From assembly GCA_947623215.1 (NCBI GenBank), contig CANQGN010000010.1:1-19535 (forward strand): 19,535 nucleotides of DNA. The letters are read 5' to 3'. The translations under genes and the position numbers were made by a program. The notes below the pieces were generated by a model. It was not told the origin of the DNA. It was given only the letters and a program-made list of their open reading frames with translations, and searched no databases. Shown piece after piece: positions 13,598-19,535 of this stretch; position 1 is the first letter of the stretch; each line of letters opens with the position of its first letter. The DNA is from an uncultured Clostridia bacterium (lineage in GTDB: Bacteria; Bacillota; Clostridia; Oscillospirales; Acutalibacteraceae).

Positions 13598-15904
13598 TTA
13601 CACGGGGAAGGCGGTTACCCGGTGCACCGCGTAGCGCAAAATGGCGAGGGCGTCGGCGGCGTTGATGGCGTCGTTTAAGTCTACGTCGCCGGCAAAGCGC
13701 TGGGCGTCGCTGGGGGTCAGCTTGCCTACGGCCGCCCGCAGCACCAGCAGGGCGTCGGCGGCGTTAATGGCGCCGTTTCCGTCTACGTCGCCCCATTCCG
13801 CTTCGTCTACCGCCAAAATGGCGCGGGGCGGCTGGGCGCCCACCGTTAAGTCGTCTATCAGCAGGGTGCCGGGGGCGGCGCCCTCTACCTGCACGCGCAG
13901 GGTGTTCAACACGTCCGCGCCGGGGGCGGCGCCCGCCCCGCCGGCGAGCTCGGTCACCAAAAAGGTGAAGCGGGTATAGGGGGCGTTGGCCGGCAGGGTA
14001 ACCGTTTCGCCAACCGGCTTGCCGGTTTCGTCTACCGGGGCGGCGGTTAAGGTGGCTTTGCCGTCTACCCCCACCAGCAGGCGAATGGTTTTGGGCTGGG
14101 CGTCGGGGTTTTTGAGCATGAGGGAAAGGTAGGGGTAGCGCGAGAGCTTGAGCGGCAGCTGCGAGAACTGAAAGCGCGCCTCGGCTGCGGCGGTAACGCC
14201 GGTGTGGGCAAGGCTGAGAGCGCCGGTGCCCTCGTAGCAGTCGGTCGACAAGGTAAGAGACCCCTCGCCCGCCGCCTGCCAGGCGGTTTGGTAAGCGCCC
14301 ACGGCGCCGGTGTCGACCCAAACCTCCGTTTCGTCGCAGTGCATCCAGTCGTTGGTGGCAAAGTAGTCGGTCAGCTCGCTGCTGCTACGGTAGGGCATGG
14401 CCGGCAGGCCGTCACGCGAGCAAAGGTTCGCCCCGTTCGAGTAAGACTGGAAGGCGTAGGTAAAGCTCACCGGTTCGTCCAGGCTGTTGTTCCACACCTT
14501 TACGGTGTTTTTCGAGATGATTTTGGCCTTGGCCGGCAGTTGTACGCCGTCCTCCCCCGCTATGGTAAAGCCGTGCACGGCGTTACCCTTTAAGGTGCTG
14601 AGCCCCGCGCCTACGTCGTCAAACCGCACCAGCAGGGCGCCCTCTTCTTGCCGGGCGCTTTTGACCACCGGCGAAAGGTAGGGGCTGCCCACGCCGTACA
14701 CATTGTGCACGGCGGCAAGGCCCAACCGGCTGCCCGGCACCGCTTTGTTGTGGGGGTGCAGCAAAAAGGCCAGGCTGCCCTCCGGCGGGTCGGTGTAGTC
14801 TAACTCTACGTCGTACAGCGGCACGCTTTGCACATTGTCCAGCAGCGCTTCGCAGGCCGCTACTTCTTCTATCCACTTGGGCACGCTCAGGTTGTCGCTG
14901 CCGTAGGGGTGGGCGGCAATGTGCAGCACCAGCAGGGGCAAATCGCCCTTGGGGTGGCCAAAGGTTTCGCTGAAGGTTTGCGAAAGCGCCTCCAGCGCCC
15001 GGCCGTAAAAGCCGTCGTCGTTGGGGCGGCCGTCGCGGTTGCTCTCGCCCTGGCACCAAAATACGCCCTTTATGGCAAGCCCGGAGAGGGGGGCGATTTT
15101 GGTGTTGTAAAGGGCGGTCATTTGCTGAAAATTCTGCACGTCGCTGTTAAACTGTGCCAGCGAGCGGTAGAGCCCGGCGGCGGTTAAGGTGTTTTTGAGC
15201 GTGCGATTGCCGTCTATACTCTCGCGCGAAAGCCAGGTTTGAATGGGGGTAGAGCCAACGGCCGCACTGATAACCCCCACCGGTACGTTCAGCGCCTGGC
15301 GCAGCTCCATGGCGGCGTAGTAAGCGAGGGCCGAGACGGCCGAAAGGTCAACCGGCACGTCGCCCTTGCCCCAGCGGCAGCCGGTTACGTCGTCGTTCGG
15401 GCGGCCGGGGTGGGCAGAGGCGGTGCCAAGGGGGTCTATGGGCATGAGCAGCATCCGCAAATAAGGGTCGTTGGTGTTTTGCTCCGCCTCTTTGCCGCCT
15501 GCGGCCCAGTCGAGCACAAACTCCATGTTCGACTGCCCGGCCGCCAGCCACAGCTCGCCAAAGACCACGTCTTGCAACGTGACGGTTTGGCTGCCGCAGC
15601 GCACGGTCAGGGTGTAGGCGGTGTAGCCGCCCGCCTGGGCGGGCAGGGTGAGCGACCAGTTGCCGTCGTCACCGGCGGTCGCCTCGGCAGACTGGGCCGC
15701 GCCCCCCTGTTTTGTAAGCTCGGCGGTTACCTTGGCGCCGGCCGGGGCCTTGCCCCACACCTGCACCGGTTCGTTTTGCTGGAACAGCATGTGGTTGCCA
15801 AAAAACGAGGGCATGGAAAAATCGCCCTCGGCGGCGGGGCAGACCACCGGCGCCGCCAGCGCCAGCAGTAGGGTCAGCAGCAGGGAAAGCATTCGTTTGG
15901 TCAT
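13598..15904 (-). CDS. Secreted SASA-family esterase (sialate O-acetylesterase-like) with dockerin
   Basis: A 768-residue exported esterase. The ATG (15904-15902 on the minus strand) follows GGGAGG (15918-15913). The signal peptide spans about 1-25; the Cys at VVC is not a good lipobox. A small N-terminal beta-sandwich (about 28-110) leads into the SGNH-like SASA domain, with nucleophile S125 in GQSNMEF and the block WCQGESN at 283-289. These match the sialic-acid 9-O-acetylesterase family (PF03629), which also contains acetylxylan esterases, so sialate is likely but not proven. A beta-rich region (about 540-695, carbohydrate-binding-like) precedes a type I dockerin (about 705-763) with loops D-V-D-G-N-G and D-V-D-L-N-D; the latter has Asp where Gly is usual. 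It starts 49 bases after rpe with no clear promoter between, so it may share the rpe transcript. Confidence 0.9.
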   Translation of the reverse strand: MTKRMLSLLLTLLLALAAPVVCPAAEGDFSMPSFFGNHMLFQQNEPVQVWGKAPAGAKVTAELTKQGGAAQSAEATAGDDGNWSLTLPAQAGGYTAYTLTVRCGSQTVTLQDVVFGELWLAAGQSNMEFVLDWAAGGKEAEQNTNDPYLRMLLMPIDPLGTASAHPGRPNDDVTGCRWGKGDVPVDLSAVSALAYYAAMELRQALNVPVGVISAAVGSTPIQTWLSRESIDGNRTLKNTLTAAGLYRSLAQFNSDVQNFQQMTALYNTKIAPLSGLAIKGVFWCQGESNRDGRPNDDGFYGRALEALSQTFSETFGHPKGDLPLLVLHIAAHPYGSDNLSVPKWIEEVAACEALLDNVQSVPLYDVELDYTDPPEGSLAFLLHPHNKAVPGSRLGLAAVHNVYGVGSPYLSPVVKSARQEEGALLVRFDDVGAGLSTLKGNAVHGFTIAGEDGVQLPAKAKIISKNTVKVWNNSLDEPVSFTYAFQSYSNGANLCSRDGLPAMPYRSSSELTDYFATNDWMHCDETEVWVDTGAVGAYQTAWQAAGEGSLTLSTDCYEGTGALSLAHTGVTAAAEARFQFSQLPLKLSRYPYLSLMLKNPDAQPKTIRLLVGVDGKATLTAAPVDETGKPVGETVTLPANAPYTRFTFLVTELAGGAGAAPGADVLNTLRVQVEGAAPGTLLIDDLTVGAQPPRAILAVDEAEWGDVDGNGAINAADALLVLRAAVGKLTPSDAQRFAGDVDLNDAINAADALAILRYAVHRVTAFPV

Positions 15905-15953
15905 ACAACATTCCTCCCGAACAGTTATTTTTTAAGTTTAAGCGCCGTTTATC

Positions 15954-16607
15954 TTACGCCAGCGCCTTAAACTGCGCCATCATGGCCGCCGGGTCATCTG
16001 CGCGAAAGAGCGCGCTGCCGGCCACCAGTACGTCCGCACCGGCCGCCACCACCAGCGGGGCGGTCTCGGCGGTAATGCCGCCGTCTACCTCTATGTGCAT
16101 ATCATGCAGCCCCCGGCGGTCGCACTCCTGCCGCAGGGCGGCGATTTTATCAATCGCCACGGGCATGAATTTTTGCCCGCCAAAGCCGGGTTCTACCGAC
16201 ATCACCAGCACCATATCTACCAGCTCTAAATAGGGGAAGGCCGCCTCTGCCGGGGTGCCGGGTTTGATGCACACCGCCGGCAGCACGCCGAGGGCGCGAA
16301 TGGCCTTTAGGGTGCCCGGCAGGTCAGACTCTGCCTCTACGTGCACGGTAATGCAGTGGGCGCCCTCTTTGGCAAACTGCTCGATGTAGCGGTGGGGTTC
16401 CTGAATCATCAGGTGCACGTCCATAGGCAGGGTAGAGTAGGCCGAAAGGGACGAGAGCACCGGCAGCCCAAAAGACAAATTGGGCACAAACAGGCCGTCC
16501 ATTACGTCAAAGTGCATCCAGTCGGCGCCGGCCGCCTGCATGGCGTCGCAGGCCGCCCCCAGGTGGGCAAAATCCGCCGCCAGCAGCGAGGGAGAAACAA
16601 GAATCAT
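15954..16607 (-). CDS. rpe: Ribulose-phosphate 3-epimerase
   Basis: A 217-residue pentose phosphate pathway enzyme interconverting D-ribulose 5-phosphate and D-xylulose 5-phosphate. The start is the ATG at 16607-16605, giving M-I-L-V-S-P-S-L-L-A-A-D-F, the classic N-terminus. An earlier in-frame start at 16694 is rejected because it lies upstream of the promoter and inside the terminator. Metal and catalytic residues are visible: H32 and D34 in HFDVMDG, H65 in DVHLMI, and D175 in EVDGGI. SVEPGFGGQKF (137-147) is the phosphate-binding and loop region. A weak ribosome site AGAAAGG lies 11 bases upstream. Rpe is usually near the prkC/rsgA genes in Firmicutes; here it sits between two dockerin genes. 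Confidence 0.97.
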   Translation of the reverse strand: MILVSPSLLAADFAHLGAACDAMQAAGADWMHFDVMDGLFVPNLSFGLPVLSSLSAYSTLPMDVHLMIQEPHRYIEQFAKEGAHCITVHVEAESDLPGTLKAIRALGVLPAVCIKPGTPAEAAFPYLELVDMVLVMSVEPGFGGQKFMPVAIDKIAALRQECDRRGLHDMHIEVDGGITAETAPLVVAAGADVLVAGSALFRADDPAAMMAQFKALA

Positions 16608-16640
16608 GGGTTCCAGAACCTTTCTGTTATAATCCACTTT

Positions 16641-16670
16641 ATTGTAGCATACCCGCCCGGCGCTTGTCAA
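16641..16670 (-). promoter_or_regulatory. Sigma-A promoter for rpe
   Basis: On the minus strand TTGACA (16670-16665) and TACAAT (16646-16641) are separated by 18 bases, with an extended -10 TGC directly before TACAAT. The -35 box begins 4 bases past the stem of the preceding terminator. The leader to the ATG is about 28 bases. Confidence 0.87.
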
Positions 16671-16673
16671 TGC

Positions 16674-16708
16674 AAAAAGCCGCCCGTTTGGCAAACGAGC
16701 GGCTTTTT
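16674..16708 (-). terminator. Terminator between the beta-helix gene and rpe
   Basis: AAAAAGCCGC (16674-16683) pairs perfectly with GCGGCTTTTT (16699-16708), and the interior CGTTT/AAACG adds 5 more pairs around a 3-base loop. A/T-runs on both sides make it symmetric. It lies 33 bases past the beta-helix gene stop and ends its transcript before the rpe promoter. Confidence 0.88.
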
Positions 16709-16741
16709 ATAAGGATTGAGCGGTTTTTTGTAAACGGCGGC

Positions 16742-19535
16742 CTACCGGCCGAACTCGCGGCCGTGGTAGCAGTTTGCCAGGTCGCACAGCTTGCCCGGCG
16801 CGGCGTACAGGTTGCCGTAGGTCACCGCCTCGCCGGCGGTATCGGCAAACAGGTCGTAAATCGAGTCGGTGCGCAGGTTGTTTACCGTGTCTACGTACAT
16901 GCTGGCCGAGCCGGTAAGGGCAAAGCCGTAGTCGCCGCTGCGCAAGTTGGTGCCCTGCGAGTAGTGCAGCCGGCCGCCTTTAATATCAAACGAGCGGGCG
17001 GTGGGCTGCCCCCAGGTGTTGGTTTGGGTCATGTGTAAATCGCCTTTAAAGGACTCTTCCACCAGCAGATAGCTCATGGTTTTGCCGGGGCCAATGACCA
17101 CCAGCTGGGTGTTGACAAAGCACACCCGGCCGGAGGGTTTGCCCCGCACCACCAGCGAGCGGTCGCCGCCGTCCGTTCCATGGGCGAGCACAAACACGTC
17201 TGCCCCGTCTTCTACCGCCATGCCGGAGTGTACCCCCAGCACAAAGTTGTGAAAGCAAATTTCGTGGGTGGTGTTGCCCACCACAAAGGCCTCGCTGTGG
17301 TCGGTGGCGTAGGCGCGGGCGGCGTCGGCGTCAAAATCCAGCGTGCGGTAAACGGGATTGTCAGAGAAATAGTGAATGTTAAACTGGCAGTCGCGTATTA
17401 CCCCCGACCGGCTGCCGCCCCCCGCCACAATGCCCTGGCTTAGGGGGTAGCCGGTGGCGCCGTCTACCCGGTGGCCGTCGCACCGGTAGGTGGCAAAGTC
17501 GGCCATGGCGTAGGCGTTCATCATGTTTACGTTGCACAGGTAGTCGTTCATGCCGGTCGCCCGCAGGGTAAAGGGGTAGGTGCGGCAGGTGCCTTCTCCC
17601 CCCTGCTGGCGGTCGTAGTACACCTTAAAGCCGCTCACCCCGGCGGCGGGCGCAAGGGTAAACAGGGCGGGGGCGGTAACCGGCAGCTCCTCGCCGTAGG
17701 CGGTGTAAAAGGTGGTAGAAAGCGCGTTTGAATGCTGGGGGAAGGTGGCGGAGCCCCGCAGCTCTACCCCCGTGGGCAGGGTAAGGGGGGTATTCAGCCG
17801 GTAGCGGCCGCTCGGCAGATACACCACCCCGCCGCCTGCAGCGGCTACGTCGTTCAGCGCCTGCTGCAAGGCCCGGCCGCAGTCGGCCGAGCAGTCGCCC
17901 GCCGCGCTATACGGGGCGGCGGCGGCGTTTACAAAGGCGTCGCCCGCCGGGCGAATGGCGGCGTGGGCGGCGTAGTCGTACTCCGCTACCGGGTAGTCGG
18001 CTATGGTTAAAGCCGAATCCCACACGGCCGAAACGGCGGCGGTTTTACCGCTTACCGCCAGCGTGGCGCGGGTTGCGCAGTTGGTCAGGGTTACGGCCCC
18101 CGCCTGCTCGCCCGCCAGCAGGTGGGTGGGGCAGCCGGTAAAGCGCACGGCGGTAAGCGAGGCCCGCCCGCCAAACACCGCCATGCCGGTAGCGCGAGCG
18201 GAAAGGGTACAGTTTTCCAGCGTTACCACGCCGCTGCCCCGCTGGGTTACGGCGGCGTTTGGCCCCGTGGCGGTAAGGGTTAAGTGGTTAAGCGACAGGC
18301 TGGTGGTAAAGGTGGCCTCCGTTACCACCGGTTGTTCGGCCTCTATGCTGCCCTCGGTTATCATCATGCCAATGGCGTTGACCGACTGTGCCTCGTACCC
18401 CACGGCGCAGTTTTTCACCTGCAAGCCAAACACGTGGCCGTTGGGGGCGCCGGAGGCTTCTCGCAGCGAGGGGGCGGCGTTGCGCAGGGCTACGGCGTAG
18501 CCCTCTGCCGCGATGTCGGTAATATACGTCCAGTCGACCGATTCAAACTGAAAGGCCACGCCGTTTTGGTAAACAAACCGGCGCATGGTTTCTGCCCCCG
18601 CATTATCTCCAAGGCCGCTGCTGACCCAGCACTCGGGGGTAAAGGTGACCGCCTGCACCCGGCAAATGTCTACGTTATAGTCGAGCAGCAGGCCCTGCGA
18701 GAGCGCGGTGCCCACCAGCCCTTCTATATTTTGCAGGGCGTTCGAGCCCGGGCCCATAAGCACCCCCCGGTAGCTGTTGACCAGCCGCACGTTGGTGAGG
18801 GCAATGCCGTACAGGCCGATTTGCCGAATGGTCCAGGGGTAGGGGGTGGGGTCGCTCATTTGCTGCTCCGGGTACCAGATAGAAAGATGCGCCAGCGCCG
18901 TGGCGGAATCCATAGAAAGGAAGGGGGTGCCGTCCGCCTGCCCCCGGCCGGGGTAGGCCAGCAGCAGGGTGCCCTCTACCGGCTTTGCGGGGTCGGGCGC
19001 CGGGGCGTCGCCTTGCAGGGTTACGCCGTTTGGCAGCCGCAGGCAGCCGCGCAGCGCGTAGCGCCCGGCGGGCACAAACACCGTGCCGCCGCCAATGCTG
19101 CCGGCGTAGTCAATGGCTTTTTGAAAGGCCACGGTATCGTCCGTTACGCCATCGCCCTGCGCCCCCCAGTAAATCACGTCGGTTTCGGCAATCACCGCCT
19201 GGTCGGTGGGGTAGGCGGTGTGCACGTAGTGGGGGGTGTTGAGCCCCACCTCTACCGCCGCGGGCAGCCGCCGCTCGGCGGTGATTTTGGCAAAGGTTTG
19301 CTGCTTGTGCACGGCGTAGCGCAGCACCTCCAGCGCGTCGGCGGCGTTTAAGGCGCCGTCGGCGTTTACGTCGCCCAGGTTGAGCTCGGCGTTGGCCAGC
19401 AGCTGCCGCCCCACGGCGTAGCGCAGCACCTGCAGGGTGTCTGCGCTGTTTACGGCGTCATCGCCGCTCACGTCGCCGTAGCGGTTGCCCCCCGCCCGGC
19501 AGGGGGCGGCGGTGGAAACATAGCGCGAGGGGCCG
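16742..19535 (-). CDS. Dockerin-bearing tandem beta-helix (pectate-lyase-3-like) protein, 5' end outside window
   Basis: The frame is open to the window edge (first full codon at 19534), giving at least 930 residues. A GTG at 19471 would cut through the first EF-hand and has no ribosome site, so the gene is treated as truncated. From the visible end: about 18 residues, then a type I dockerin (about 20-77; loops D-V-S-G-D-D and D-V-N-A-D-G). A first Pectate_lyase_3-type domain begins near 119 with GAQGDGVTDDTVAFQKAI and GGGTVFVPAGRY. A second begins near 550 with CGRALQQALNDVAA and GGGVVYLPSGRY. Each is followed by long beta-solenoid stretches such as LENCTLSARATG. Two such domains in tandem recall GH55 exo-beta-1,3-glucanases, but no catalytic residues could be assigned; a pectin or other polysaccharide lyase or hydrolase remains possible. 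A dockerin on the N-terminal side is unusual. Confidence 0.85.
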   Translation of the reverse strand, partial: GPSRYVSTAAPCRAGGNRYGDVSGDDAVNSADTLQVLRYAVGRQLLANAELNLGDVNADGALNAADALEVLRYAVHKQQTFAKITAERRLPAAVEVGLNTPHYVHTAYPTDQAVIAETDVIYWGAQGDGVTDDTVAFQKAIDYAGSIGGGTVFVPAGRYALRGCLRLPNGVTLQGDAPAPDPAKPVEGTLLLAYPGRGQADGTPFLSMDSATALAHLSIWYPEQQMSDPTPYPWTIRQIGLYGIALTNVRLVNSYRGVLMGPGSNALQNIEGLVGTALSQGLLLDYNVDICRVQAVTFTPECWVSSGLGDNAGAETMRRFVYQNGVAFQFESVDWTYITDIAAEGYAVALRNAAPSLREASGAPNGHVFGLQVKNCAVGYEAQSVNAIGMMITEGSIEAEQPVVTEATFTTSLSLNHLTLTATGPNAAVTQRGSGVVTLENCTLSARATGMAVFGGRASLTAVRFTGCPTHLLAGEQAGAVTLTNCATRATLAVSGKTAAVSAVWDSALTIADYPVAEYDYAAHAAIRPAGDAFVNAAAAPYSAAGDCSADCGRALQQALNDVAAAGGGVVYLPSGRYRLNTPLTLPTGVELRGSATFPQHSNALSTTFYTAYGEELPVTAPALFTLAPAAGVSGFKVYYDRQQGGEGTCRTYPFTLRATGMNDYLCNVNMMNAYAMADFATYRCDGHRVDGATGYPLSQGIVAGGGSRSGVIRDCQFNIHYFSDNPVYRTLDFDADAARAYATDHSEAFVVGNTTHEICFHNFVLGVHSGMAVEDGADVFVLAHGTDGGDRSLVVRGKPSGRVCFVNTQLVVIGPGKTMSYLLVEESFKGDLHMTQTNTWGQPTARSFDIKGGRLHYSQGTNLRSGDYGFALTGSASMYVDTVNNLRTDSIYDLFADTAGEAVTYGNLYAAPGKLCDLANCYHGREFGR

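Noticed and set aside
13640..13795. Repeated GCGTCGGCGGCGTT segments that look like a short repeat array
   Set aside because: They encode the duplicated EF-hand loops of the esterase dockerin (NAADAL), so it is protein-level duplication, not a CRISPR or intergenic repeat.
16608..16694. Upstream start extending rpe by 29 residues
   Set aside because: This stretch holds the rpe promoter and part of the terminator stem; the family N-terminus begins at the ATG at 16607.
18284..19351. 355-residue plus-strand frame opposite the beta-helix gene
   Set aside because: Shadow of the minus-strand gene, Gly/Arg/Val-rich with no recognisable domain, no ribosome site.
19469..19471. GTG as start of the beta-helix protein
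   Set aside because: It falls within the first dockerin calcium loop, has no ribosome site, and the frame stays open to the window edge.

Overview
The window reads as chromosomal DNA from a GC-rich gut-type Clostridia, most likely an Oscillospiraceae/Ruminococcaceae relative. This rests on three things: the Firmicutes gene order tilS-hpt-ftsH, strong Shine-Dalgarno sites (AAGGAGG, GGGGAGG) with many T-tract terminators, and type I dockerin modules on secreted glycan-active proteins. The taxonomic guess is inference; no rRNA or other marker is present.

Layout, left to right. (1) 1-294: the C-terminal end of a COG2509-type FAD-dependent oxidoreductase. (2) 422-5155: a very large secreted glycoside hydrolase family 2 enzyme with three discoidin (F5/8C) domains, a Big_4-like domain, helical spacers and a C-terminal dockerin. 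(3) 5156-7976: a compact regulator / ABC ATPase / permease operon (5589-7527) with a near-consensus promoter and a palindromic operator. Both sides of this operon carry copies of an intergenic repeat whose internal modules are in a different order (A-B-C-D before the operon, A-C-B-D after it). (4) 7977-13348: a housekeeping run, dnaB-tilS-hpt-ftsH and a small DUF1858 redox protein, tightly packed with overlapping ends. (5) 13349-13597: two convergent terminators separate the + and - strand blocks. (6) 13598-19535, all on the - strand: a dockerin-bearing SASA-family (sialate O-acetylesterase-like) esterase, rpe (ribulose-phosphate 3-epimerase) with its own promoter, and a large dockerin-bearing tandem beta-helix (pectate-lyase-3-like) protein whose 5' end lies outside the window.

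How the genes may work together. The three dockerin proteins (GH2 with lectin-like discoidin domains, a sialate-type esterase, a beta-helix protein) suggest secreted degradation of decorated host or plant glycans, perhaps docked onto a cohesin scaffold. No cohesin is present here. The GntR/ABC operon looks like a YtrA-type, self-regulated transporter responding to a cell-envelope signal; its substrate cannot be read from sequence. The dnaB-ftsH block is core replication, tRNA modification, purine salvage and membrane proteolysis.

I see no tRNA, rRNA, CRISPR array or transposase. The most unusual signal is the shuffled modular repeat that brackets the ABC operon. Next are the dockerin placed near the N-terminal side of the beta-helix protein and the operator structure of the GntR promoter.
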